Positions 15,651 through 23,627 of a stretch of 64,000 bases of DNA are shown one piece after another (position 1 is the first letter of the stretch; each line of letters opens with the position of its first letter). The notes below the pieces were generated by a model, which saw only the letters and a list, made by a program, of their open reading frames with translations, was not told the origin of the DNA and did no database searches. The stretch is from Bacteroidales bacterium (GTDB taxonomy: Bacteria > Bacteroidota > Bacteroidia > Bacteroidales > WCHB1-69): assembly GCA_024400635.1 (NCBI GenBank), contig JAKSMI010000002.1, forward strand, positions 1 through 64,000, given 5' to 3'. Both the position numbers and the translations under genes were made by a program.

Positions 15651-16976
15651 TTATTGATTAGGAATGTCTATAATAAAGCCACAGCCATTTCCCCCGTATT
15701 CTGGTGGTGTACAAGAATAGAATCTATGACCATCACTTCTTCTTATCTTCGTTATCATAGGTTTGCCACAACTTGGACAAATTATGTCGTCATTGTTCAC
15801 AGCAAGAACCATTTGGAACATTGCTATAAATAATACATTCTTAGCGCCTTTTTCTTTCAATTTGTGAATTACGTGCCAAGCTGTAGCTCCTGTTGTTAAT
15901 TGGTCATCAAGCACAATAATGTTTTCCCCTTGTATTGAAATTGGTTGTTCCGATTCTCCGCCGAACAAGTCTATCACTTTTTCCATAGGGAGTGAAACCG
16001 ATAGAAATTGCTCAAGATAATCTTTACGTTCACTGTATAGGTTTCGGTTTCTCAAAGAACCTTGTGTATTATCACTCCATTTCAATAATTCTATCTTTGG
16101 AATGGTAGTTGACACTATATCAAAAACAGCCTTCATCTTATTTGCTGGAACAGTTGACGCCTTATCTGTCAAATAAGTAAAGTAATCCCATCCTTGATTC
16201 ATCACTGCCGGTTGGTTTATATACGAAGATATACCATTGGCCAAACTTTGCAAGAATTCCTCTGTTCTATTCGGGTTTGACATTTGATAATACTTGTCTG
16301 CCCTTGCATATTTATCGCAAGCTCCTTGTTCCTGTCTTGCTAAACAACGAATGCATGAATATGAGCCATCCATATATCTATTGTACGAGAATTTTATGGC
16401 AGATAATGATTGTCCACCAGCAAAAGATGATTCAATGGAATATAGGTTGTTTAATGGAGAGTCCAAGATTTTTTCCAACTCAGCAAAAGTTTTAATAGTA
16501 TAAGTGGGTCCCATCTTTTTGCTTGCCATTTCATCTCCGATTCCGTCCCTTTCATCTTTGATTTCATCAGTGACCTGATATGGCAATATCCAGCATGTCA
16601 ATGCACCAATTCTTCGACCTAACTCAATATCAAGCTTTGTATCTCCAATAACCATACAGTTCCCTTCCGTAACCATTTGTTTGTATTGAAGGTGTGTATC
16701 AAGGAAACTGTTTATTTTCATCGTGTTGGGTTTGTCGGCAAGAGACAAGGCTTCTAATCCAAACATCTCGGAAATAGGATTAACATAGTTAGGATGTGAA
16801 TCTGAAACAACAACAAGAGAGTCTCCTTTTTCTTTTCTCGAAGCAATAAACTTTTTTACACCTGCAAATACGGGAATTTGAGCAACAGGATAATCCTGCT
16901 GACCATCTTTATACGGTTTCCATCCTGGGTGAACTGTATTTATAAGAGTCCCATCAAGGTCTAAAAGAATTAGCAT
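15651..16976 (-). CDS. HAD phosphatase - phosphoribosyltransferase - zinc-ribbon fusion
   Basis: Starting at 16976 (MLILLDLDGTLIN) the protein has about 441 residues. A longer frame from 17036 overlaps the upstream gene and lacks support. Domain one is a HAD hydrolase: DLDGT nucleophile loop at the start, VVVSDSHP, and NCMVIGDTKLDIELGRR. The middle part has C-x2-C (IRCLARQ region) and is otherwise unclear. Domain two is a ComF-like phosphoribosyltransferase with the PRPP loop IIVLDDQLTTGATAWHVI. The C-terminus is a four-cysteine ribbon (CPSCGKP, then YSCTPP and CGF) like those of topoisomerases. Together it may make or break a phosphoribosyl compound. It sits between the receiver gene (11-base gap) and the DprA-like gene (3-base gap). 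Confidence 0.82.
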   Translation of the reverse strand: MLILLDLDGTLINTVHPGWKPYKDGQQDYPVAQIPVFAGVKKFIASRKEKGDSLVVVSDSHPNYVNPISEMFGLEALSLADKPNTMKINSFLDTHLQYKQMVTEGNCMVIGDTKLDIELGRRIGALTCWILPYQVTDEIKDERDGIGDEMASKKMGPTYTIKTFAELEKILDSPLNNLYSIESSFAGGQSLSAIKFSYNRYMDGSYSCIRCLARQEQGACDKYARADKYYQMSNPNRTEEFLQSLANGISSYINQPAVMNQGWDYFTYLTDKASTVPANKMKAVFDIVSTTIPKIELLKWSDNTQGSLRNRNLYSERKDYLEQFLSVSLPMEKVIDLFGGESEQPISIQGENIIVLDDQLTTGATAWHVIHKLKEKGAKNVLFIAMFQMVLAVNNDDIICPSCGKPMITKIRRSDGHRFYSCTPPEYGGNGCGFIIDIPNQ

Positions 16977-16987
16977 AGAGAATAGTT

Positions 16988-17938
16988 TTACAATTGTGCT
17001 TCCCAGTTGATGATTGTCAACAAGTCGTATAGACAACTTTTGAGCAAATATGGGGCTTTGCCCTCAAACGTGTCTTTGTCAACGACAAAAAGCGGCTGTT
17101 TCTCATCCCTATGAGAACCGTTGTTTAAAATTTCCGTGAGGGAGTGAAAAGCACGCTGAATGTAAATTGGAAAACGATTGCTGTTGTCTTCATCGTCTTT
17201 GCCTCTCTTTTTTTCACCAACATAACAACTTCTCACATTTATAGAATCTTTTTTCCCTTCATTCTTGAGGTATTCAGGATAATCGTTCATTAAGCCTACT
17301 TCTTCTATACGTTTGTAAAGATCAGATTCCACGATTTTTCTCATGTCATTATAGAGGCTGTAGTTTGTGTTCTCATCGTTGTACTCTATACAACGAATCA
17401 GTTTTAATATACTATTTATATTGTCTCGACTCCAACCAGCCCTTTCAATAAAATCTATAATGTTCTTGTATTTTGTATATATCGCATATATCTGCGAAGA
17501 ATTAGCTACTTTTTTTATGTCTTCAAACAACACTTTTGTATCGTCTGGTTTCATATATACCTCTTTTGTCTGCAAATCCGTGTCTTTAATAAAATATCTT
17601 TTTGCATCAGAAATCGTAACAGCATCTGCAGAAAACACGAATATGAATGGTTCAACACTATTTCCATGCTCCTTTCTAAAATTTTCAATCTTCCTTCTCA
17701 TGCTAAGATAGTCTTTATTTTCATTGCCTTCCGAGGCCTTATCATTTCTGACATCAAGAATGATGGCAATCCATTTTGAAGGATTTGCTACGATAGCATT
17801 ATAAGCTTCATCGTAAGTGGCAAAAGGAGTAATATCAATGCCTTCGTCGTAAGCACTATTGACTATTGAGTTACATAAATCCGTTTGGCTTCCATCTGGA
17901 TTTAAAATAAGGTCATCGACCCAGATTACGTTAATCAT
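16988..17938 (-). CDS. Response-regulator-like protein with receiver domain
   Basis: The first 140 of 316 residues form a receiver domain. The acidic pair is in VIWVDDL (Asp8, Asp9), the phosphoacceptor Asp62 in AIILDVRND, the switch Ser103 in FVFSAD and the conserved Lys130 in VYMKPDD. The receiver is longer than usual, with an insertion after Asp62. The rest is helical, shows no DNA-binding motif that I recognise, and may be an effector or partner-binding region. The ATG overlaps the kinase stop by four bases, so kinase and receiver form a cognate pair. With no HTH its output is probably protein contact, perhaps with the HAD/PRTase protein encoded next. Confidence 0.85.
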   Translation of the reverse strand: MINVIWVDDLILNPDGSQTDLCNSIVNSAYDEGIDITPFATYDEAYNAIVANPSKWIAIILDVRNDKASEGNENKDYLSMRRKIENFRKEHGNSVEPFIFVFSADAVTISDAKRYFIKDTDLQTKEVYMKPDDTKVLFEDIKKVANSSQIYAIYTKYKNIIDFIERAGWSRDNINSILKLIRCIEYNDENTNYSLYNDMRKIVESDLYKRIEEVGLMNDYPEYLKNEGKKDSINVRSCYVGEKKRGKDDEDNSNRFPIYIQRAFHSLTEILNNGSHRDEKQPLFVVDKDTFEGKAPYLLKSCLYDLLTIINWEAQL

Positions 17939-20331
17939 TTCTTTTCTATATTTAATATTGGCAATGAAATTCTAACACAAACCGCCCATCCGTTTTCGTC
18001 AATTGGCAAAGTGACTTCTCCACCCATTGCGTTGACGGTGTCTTTTACATCAGCTCCACCTATACCAGAGTGTCCCGTATTTCCGGCGATACCACCACGC
18101 TTAAAGTAATTATCACGTGCAAGTTCACTCATGGGTGCGCCATTGTTTTTGATGCAGAGAACACAGTTTCCGTTACCATCTTGTGTAATGGAAACTTCAA
18201 TTGTATAATCTCCTTTTGTCTTATCTACAAATCCATGACGAATTGCATTATCTACGATATTTCGCATGATGCTGCGAATCATATTTGAAGAACCATTGAC
18301 AATAATGTGTTCTTCTGGAACTTTTAGACTGAATTTGAAAAGTTCGCCAGATGCAGAATCTCTTACAAAATCTTTCACGACCGAAATGATGTCAACAGGC
18401 TTCAAATCATTCTTGTCTATTGTTCGAGTGAGATCCTGAAGACTTTCAGAAATAATATCAACGTCTCTGGATAAGCGTTCAAGTATTTTTGAAACTTTTT
18501 CGTTCTTGCCACGAATAGTGTTAAGTGTGACACCTTCAGGATGATTCTGAAACAATTTCAGAAATGCATCCAAATCAGTCTTCACCGGAACTAATTCATT
18601 TCTAATGCGATGCTTGATATTGCGGATATGCTCCTCGTTTAACCATGTCTTTTCTGCAAGGAGCTGTTCCAAAGCCCTTTCACGATCAACCACTGATGCA
18701 TTGATAAATTGTGCATCTTCAATTTCTTTACGCTGGATGTCCTTTGAAGGTATCTGTATAGAGCATTGAATGTGACCTGTCTTCATCTCTGGAGTAATTA
18801 ATATCTCATTCCCCGCATCATCGAAAATGTCACAGTCCGTATAATGGAAGCATTCTCGGTCATATGACGCGGAATCGAACAAGGATTCGAAGATGCCCTT
18901 TGCGTATAGAATGTACAAATATTCTGGGGTTAACAGCTCCGTATTCAAATCAAGTACAATAAACTGACCTCCTACGCATGCGGGACATTCAGAAGAGGCT
19001 TTTAAGAAAGCCACTTGAATCTTATCGTTACCAACGTAAAAAACCACTTTGTCTTCTGTGACGATTTTGAACCATCCGGAAATCTCACATACATCTAATT
19101 GTGAGCTTTCTTTTACGAAATTGGAAAGATTAGTCGGCATATCCTTCATTTGAAATACATGATATGCTCCAGAAATTTTCCTTTCCTCAACACCAGACTT
19201 GGGTACCGAGAACAAATCACGAAATGAATATGCCTTTCCTTTTTGACCAGGAATCAAATCAGATGCGGCATGAAAATCATAATCAACGCTTTCCACATCC
19301 GATTTTGACAGTTTTTGGTGCGCAGTTATCATGTTCTCATAACAAGAATTATGACCGCCTACAAAATTGAATTTTGTGTTCTCTGTCTGGCTTGAGGAAT
19401 AAAGGATGTAAATATCTCCACTTTCAAGTCCACAATCTCCACTAAGGAATATGTCAAGTAGGTTTTCATCAATCAGTTTCTTTCTGAAAGCAAACATTTC
19501 TTTGGATGCAAGTATGCGCTTGTCGTCAAGCAAGATAATGCGTCTTGAATATTTACCTTTGTCAGTAGGGTCAGTGAGCTTTGAATAAAAAGATTCAAAT
19601 TCTTCCACTGTTTGGCATGGACAAGAAGACACCGGCACAATGACGAGAGAATATTTCCCATTTTGAGGAATCAAAGCTTCAGCATTAAAACGCATCACTT
19701 TGGACTCTGACTCATTCAAATCGCGAATAATTTTTGAAATAAGAAAATCATATTCATCAGACATCATTTTAGTGCTGTCTGAATAAAAGTTAGTGTCTAT
19801 TTCAAGGACATCTTTGCCATTCCAGCCATCGTATCCTAAAATAAGATTTTTCGCTCCATCGAATGCAAAATCAAGAGAACGATTGTGAAGGAGATATGGG
19901 GAGTAGGCATCAATAACCATTTTGTTGACAACCTGATTAAAATCCAATGCCAATTCACGAAGTTGCAAAGAATTGACCAATGCCAAATCAGATGGATTGT
20001 CTTTTGCAAACTCGTTTTTCCAACATGCAAACAATACGGCAATACAGAAATCTTCGTCCATACGTTTGGGGATGTTTCGAGAAACCAACCTCTCACGAGA
20101 TCTCTTCATTTTCTCCTCAATATAACTAGAAGAATAATTTTCTGGATCATTTTCCATATTTTTTCTGACGACTTCCAATCTGCTTTCAATTTTGGCTTTA
20201 GTCTCTTTCAACCTCTTTTCACCAATTATAGTGAACATGAAATCACGATTCTGATACTGCTCGCGAAGAGTTTCAATGTAGAGTTTGCACTTGAGATCTT
20301 GAACTGTCAAATTTTCCATATCAATCAACAA
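17935..20331 (-). CDS. Soluble histidine kinase fused to type I restriction M/S-like regions
   Basis: This 798-residue protein has no membrane segment. The C-terminal third is a histidine kinase: dimerisation helix with candidate His574 (NIKHRIRNEL), N-box RNIVDNAIRHG (about 690-700), KNNGAP (G1-like, usual Asp replaced) and GHSGIGG (G2, about 753-759). The rest is unusual. Residues about 260-325 (LLDDKRILASKEMFAFRKKL, then IDENLLDIFL) look like the C-terminal part of HsdM-type N6 methylases. The catalytic NPPF position seems to be VPVS, so no methylation is expected. Residues about 385-560 follow the pattern of an HsdS target-recognition domain (TPEYLYILYAKG, then QIPSKDIQRKEIEDAQFI). A second Met at 20319 is an alternative start. 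Promoter candidate: minus strand TACTTTTG at 20366-20373. Confidence 0.78.
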   Translation of the reverse strand: MLIDMENLTVQDLKCKLYIETLREQYQNRDFMFTIIGEKRLKETKAKIESRLEVVRKNMENDPENYSSSYIEEKMKRSRERLVSRNIPKRMDEDFCIAVLFACWKNEFAKDNPSDLALVNSLQLRELALDFNQVVNKMVIDAYSPYLLHNRSLDFAFDGAKNLILGYDGWNGKDVLEIDTNFYSDSTKMMSDEYDFLISKIIRDLNESESKVMRFNAEALIPQNGKYSLVIVPVSSCPCQTVEEFESFYSKLTDPTDKGKYSRRIILLDDKRILASKEMFAFRKKLIDENLLDIFLSGDCGLESGDIYILYSSSQTENTKFNFVGGHNSCYENMITAHQKLSKSDVESVDYDFHAASDLIPGQKGKAYSFRDLFSVPKSGVEERKISGAYHVFQMKDMPTNLSNFVKESSQLDVCEISGWFKIVTEDKVVFYVGNDKIQVAFLKASSECPACVGGQFIVLDLNTELLTPEYLYILYAKGIFESLFDSASYDRECFHYTDCDIFDDAGNEILITPEMKTGHIQCSIQIPSKDIQRKEIEDAQFINASVVDRERALEQLLAEKTWLNEEHIRNIKHRIRNELVPVKTDLDAFLKLFQNHPEGVTLNTIRGKNEKVSKILERLSRDVDIISESLQDLTRTIDKNDLKPVDIISVVKDFVRDSASGELFKFSLKVPEEHIIVNGSSNMIRSIMRNIVDNAIRHGFVDKTKGDYTIEVSITQDGNGNCVLCIKNNGAPMSELARDNYFKRGGIAGNTGHSGIGGADVKDTVNAMGGEVTLPIDENGWAVCVRISLPILNIEKK

Positions 20332-20365
20332 ATTAAATTAAACATTGCTAAACTGAATTGCGCTG

Positions 20366-20436
20366 CAAAAGTACATCAACTTTTTTATTCTCGTATCGGA
20401 TTTCTCTCATTATATGGTTCCTTTGTGAGAGGAACC
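20366..20436 (-). promoter_or_regulatory. Promoter and inverted repeat upstream of the kinase gene
   Basis: On the minus strand TACTTTTG (20366-20373) fits a -7 element 35 bases before the kinase ATG. Upstream lies the inverted repeat GGTTCCT (20416-20422) and AGGAACC (20430-20436) around seven bases. It could be an operator, for instance for the WYL protein, or a weak terminator of the WYL gene. Confidence 0.45.
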
Positions 20437-20449
20437 GTTTTGTTGTAAT

Positions 20450-21520
20450 TTATTGGTATTGAATATATAAATTTTCTACAATGTCTTTAATTTGAGACCT
20501 TAAAGATTCTGGCTTTACCACTTCTACGTACTGCCCGTATGCTAAGATTTTTCCTCTCAGCTCTCGGTTTGGTTCTATCAGTAATGAGATTTCGCCATAA
20601 TATTGCCCGTTATACTCTCCGTATGGAAGCGTCTCTTTCTGTGAATGATGAAATGGCTTAGTAAGAATGAGGCCATGTTGATATTCAGTTTTTGTTCTTA
20701 TAATCACAATTTCTTCTTGAGCATCTCTCTCGTGTGTGACACCTACTATATTGTTAAAATGATTCTGATAAAAACCCTTTTCAGGAGGAATATATTCAAT
20801 ATTATCCAATACTGCCATTTCACCTTTTATTCTATCCAATGGAATGTTATATGCGTGATATGGTGCTCTGTTTGCTTCTCCTAATACAAACCATCTCCCG
20901 TTATATTCTTTGAGAAACTGTGGATGAAAAACAATCTCAAGAGAATCTTGACCGAAACTCTGATATGATATTCGCAATACCTGCTTATCGGTTATCGCTC
21001 GATGGAGGATGGGAAGAAGTTCTATATTTGTTAAGTTTTGCTCTAAACTAGACCGTATAAAATTGTTTCCTTCTATCTTTTGTTTATTCGTATCCAAAAG
21101 TAATTGTGTATTTTCGAAAAAAGACGAGAACCAACTTGGCGGAACTAATCCTGCGGTGTCTTTGCAGAAAATCACATAATCTTCAATGGTTTTTTGAACA
21201 ACTGCTTTGCGCTCATCGGCCAAAGGATCATCAATTGTACCTATATATTTCTTGGCAGCTCCTTTGCCCGTCTTCCCGTTATCTATTATACTATTTGGGC
21301 AAACCGAGTTGATAGCACGGACAACTTCGGGAAAAGCTTTCTTAAGCTCGCCATAACCAGGCTCTTTTGAATATGAAACTTTGTCGTAGTATTCCTTATT
21401 CCGATTATAGTATATAAGCAAAATGTCACACAATGAAACAAATTCTCGCTTCATAAGTTCATTATAAATAATGTGTGCAAATTTGACTTTAAGACCATTG
21501 CCAATAAATATATTACTCAT
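20450..21520 (-). CDS. WYL-domain transcriptional regulator
   Basis: The 356-residue protein has an N-terminal helical part and a clear WYL domain near residues 165-235 (ILHRAITDKQVLRISYQSFG, then FHPQFLKEYNGRWFVLGEAN). The C-terminal WCX-like region follows, ending EVVKPESLRSQIKDIVENL. WYL proteins sense small ligands or nucleic acids and often control defence islands (for example BrxR/CapW types). It is 119 bases upstream of the kinase gene, same strand. The gap has a separate promoter and an inverted repeat, so it may repress the kinase operon. Its own -7 element is minus-strand TATATTTG at 21571-21578. The N-terminus resembles no standard HTH that I can name with confidence. Confidence 0.88.
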   Translation of the reverse strand: MSNIFIGNGLKVKFAHIIYNELMKREFVSLCDILLIYYNRNKEYYDKVSYSKEPGYGELKKAFPEVVRAINSVCPNSIIDNGKTGKGAAKKYIGTIDDPLADERKAVVQKTIEDYVIFCKDTAGLVPPSWFSSFFENTQLLLDTNKQKIEGNNFIRSSLEQNLTNIELLPILHRAITDKQVLRISYQSFGQDSLEIVFHPQFLKEYNGRWFVLGEANRAPYHAYNIPLDRIKGEMAVLDNIEYIPPEKGFYQNHFNNIVGVTHERDAQEEIVIIRTKTEYQHGLILTKPFHHSQKETLPYGEYNGQYYGEISLLIEPNRELRGKILAYGQYVEVVKPESLRSQIKDIVENLYIQYQ

Positions 21521-21570
21521 AATATTGTATTCATATAATTTGAAAGAATGAACGTAAGAATATTATGCTA

Positions 21571-21578
21571 CAAATATA
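21571..21578 (-). promoter_or_regulatory. Promoter -7 element of the WYL gene
   Basis: The minus strand reads TATATTTG, matching TAnnTTTG, about 50 bases before the ATG at 21520. Confidence 0.6.
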
Positions 21579-21619
21579 CAAAAAATTATTACTGTCCGAT
21601 AAAACTTATTTTTGAGAGC

Positions 21620-21660
21620 AAAAAAGAAGGACTGATTTTCCAAATAGAAATCAGCCCTTT
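21620..21660 (-). terminator. Hairpin with T-run, terminator-like on the minus strand
   Basis: GGACTGATTT (21629-21638) pairs with AAATCAGCCC (21648-21657), with one G-T pair. On the minus strand it is followed by TTCTTTTTT. It would end leftward transcription from the degraded ATPase remnant before it enters the WYL promoter. Confidence 0.6.
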
Positions 21661-21894
21661 GTGTTCTTTGTACATGACATTTTTTATCCTGTCACATCTA
21701 ACTGTATTTTATTGATTATCAATAAATAAAAGAACTGCATTGGGTGATCATTCCTTCCACTTATAAAAACTTTAGTAAGGATATCTCAAACGTTGCGGAA
21801 GGTGAAAAACATCTTCCGCCCGTGTCGTAGAATCCAGATTGGTTTCAGGTTGTGATTGACGTATTACAGGTCGATAAGCAGACAATCAATGCTA

Positions 21895-22045
21895 TCGGCA
21901 GTTCAGCGTGTCAAATTGTCGTTGCACAGAATCAGTGCTTCAGGAAGAATATACTCTCTGCAATCCATAATATTGGCCAACGCGCGATGCTGACCATAAT
22001 CCTTGCCCGATTTGACCTCTATGGGCAACACTTTTCCAAGGTATT
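21895..22045 (-). pseudogene. Remnant of an AAA/DUF4143 ATPase (C-terminal fragment)
   Basis: Read on the minus strand, the stretch encodes VLPIEVKSGKDYGQHRALAN followed by IMDCREYILPEALILCNDNL and then a stop. This is the conserved C-terminal end of DUF4143 ATPases (IEVKSGKDY...LCNDN). Everything upstream of it is missing and the reading frame decays after it, so it is a fragment of a former gene. It is not a broken copy of the 8.5-kb ATPase, whose C-terminus differs. Confidence 0.75.
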
Positions 22046-22112
22046 TTTGTCGAAAATTTCCACTTTTCCAAGAATCTCATTTTTTTATTTGCACTTTTTT
22101 TCTGTTTTTTTC

Positions 22113-22191
22113 AATTCATACATTTTGACCTATAATTCATACATTCCACAAGGGTAAAATTATTTTAGAGGCATTATTGCTTGTAATTTTG
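22113..22191 (+). promoter_or_regulatory. Second predicted LytTR operator and promoter
   Basis: Two identical 12-mers AATTCATACATT at 22113-22124 and 22134-22145 are spaced 21 bases. The promoter -7 element TAATTTTG follows at 22184-22191. The block matches 11341-11435 over about 95 bases with few differences. Here it drives the WG-repeat membrane protein, 85 bases downstream. Confidence 0.68.
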
Positions 22192-22275
22192 TCGCGGTTT
22201 TCAATGAAAATCATATTGAAACACAAGGCGACGAAAAGAACATTCCAATAATTTTTATCAATTAAACCTTATAAA

Positions 22276-23346
22276 ATGAAAAATTTTGACAAAACAGAAG
22301 AAAAAATGAACGAGAACTTGAATGAAGAATCTCAAACAGCAGTTTTTACCGACAATGATATGCCGGAAGAAGATCAAAATGAAACAGACAGAAAAAAATG
22401 GTATAAAAAACCGAGAAAAATTTTTATTGTCGGCGGAATTGTACTTCTTTTATTAGGAGTTTTGAGTTTCATAATTTGGAAAAATATGGGCAGATCCCAC
22501 CACAAAGCGGAGCCTATTCCCGAATATGTAGAAGAACCCAATTCATCCTCTATTTCATACGAAAGCAGTAAAATTAATATTGTCAACCCTTCCACAAAAA
22601 AAATCATTGTAGAGGACGTCGAATGGTATCACGGAGGGGATGACTATAAAGACTCCATCGTTTTATTTGCCAAGAACGGCAAACGCGGATTTTGCAACAT
22701 CATTACCAATCAAGTTATTGTCGAACCCTTGAAATATACCAAAGCATGGCAATTTTCTGAGGGTTTGGCCGCGGTTGAAAAAAATGGATTCATCGGGTTC
22801 GTCAACACCAGCGGAAAAGTGGTCATTGGATTCCGTTTCCCCTTTCGCGGCAATCCGCTTTATGAATTTGTATTCCATAATGGACATTGCGTAGTAGCAG
22901 ATAGCAACAATAAAATAGGAATAATTAATAACAAAGGACAATGGATTGTGAAACCTTTATATGACGATATAGATCTCACCAAAGAGTATGCCATTGTTTA
23001 CAAAGAGGGAGATTTCAAAAAACAGGTCGATTATAATGGCAACATTCTGAAAGATGGAATTATCGATGACATTAACGACATTTACTACGCCACTTCTTAC
23101 ACAGATGCTGAAACCGGACGCCCAATGAAAGGAGAAATAAGAAATCCTGATTTTTACGAATACCGTGTTGGAAACCATTCCGGTCTCATCAATAGTCAGG
23201 GAAAGTTCATCACCCGGCCCATATACACCTCTATTACAGGCATTTCCAAAACATTATTTTGCGCAACACTGCAAGATTACCGTTCAAAAGTCTTCATCGA
23301 CCAAAACGGTACTGTGATTTCCGGAAAAAGTTTTTATAAAATATAA
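22276..23346 (+). CDS. WG-repeat protein with one transmembrane helix
   Basis: The 356-residue protein has a polar cytoplasmic N-terminus of about 48 residues rich in Glu and Asn, one transmembrane helix (IFIVGGIVLLLLGVLSFIIW, about 49-68) and an outer domain of WG-type beta repeats. Examples are GKRGFCNIITNQVIV, EKNGFIGFVNTSGKVVIGF, NNKIGIINNKGQWIVKPLYD and GNHSGLINSQGKFITRPIY. WG repeats form beta-propeller-like surfaces found in exported proteins of gut bacteria, with no common biochemical role. Topology and size resemble the membrane partner next to the LytTR gene. The upstream LytTR-type operator makes it a likely member of that regulon. Confidence 0.82.
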   Translation: MKNFDKTEEKMNENLNEESQTAVFTDNDMPEEDQNETDRKKWYKKPRKIFIVGGIVLLLLGVLSFIIWKNMGRSHHKAEPIPEYVEEPNSSSISYESSKINIVNPSTKKIIVEDVEWYHGGDDYKDSIVLFAKNGKRGFCNIITNQVIVEPLKYTKAWQFSEGLAAVEKNGFIGFVNTSGKVVIGFRFPFRGNPLYEFVFHNGHCVVADSNNKIGIINNKGQWIVKPLYDDIDLTKEYAIVYKEGDFKKQVDYNGNILKDGIIDDINDIYYATSYTDAETGRPMKGEIRNPDFYEYRVGNHSGLINSQGKFITRPIYTSITGISKTLFCATLQDYRSKVFIDQNGTVISGKSFYKI

Positions 23347-23481
23347 TCTCCGATTTTGACTGTCCGTTATAATTTTACTTTTTTGATAATATTGGTCCTC
23401 AATTAAACCGTGTACAAAAAGAATGGAATGAGTGCCCACGTGCGGGCAGGCCCGACGACAGGAGGATGCGAAGAGATTCCT

Positions 23482-23603
23482 TTGAGTTTTTTCCAGAATT
23501 GATGTTTTTTATATCATTTTGGAAAAAACTCAATTGAGATTTTTCCAAAATTAGTGTTTTTTATATGGTTTTGGAAAAAACTCAGATTTATTTATTATCT
23601 TTG
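23482..23603 (+). repeat. Tandem 52-bp hairpin repeats and promoter before an ATPase gene
   Basis: Two tandem units, 23482-23533 and 23534-23585, each have inverted ends. TTGAGTTTTTTCCA pairs with TGGAAAAAACTCAA in the first, and the second is nearly the same, around a T-rich middle. The -7 element TATCTTTG follows at 23596-23603, so the second hairpin covers the -33 position. Like the 23-bp repeats at 9.9 kb, they are well placed to be operators. Confidence 0.8.
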
Positions 23604-23627
23604 CACTTTCAAAAAATAAAATTTGAT

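Noticed and set aside
23438..23460. CCCACGTGCGGGC near 23.44 kb as a regulatory palindrome or parS
   Set aside because: It is imperfect beyond CCCACGTGNGGG and has no match elsewhere in the window.
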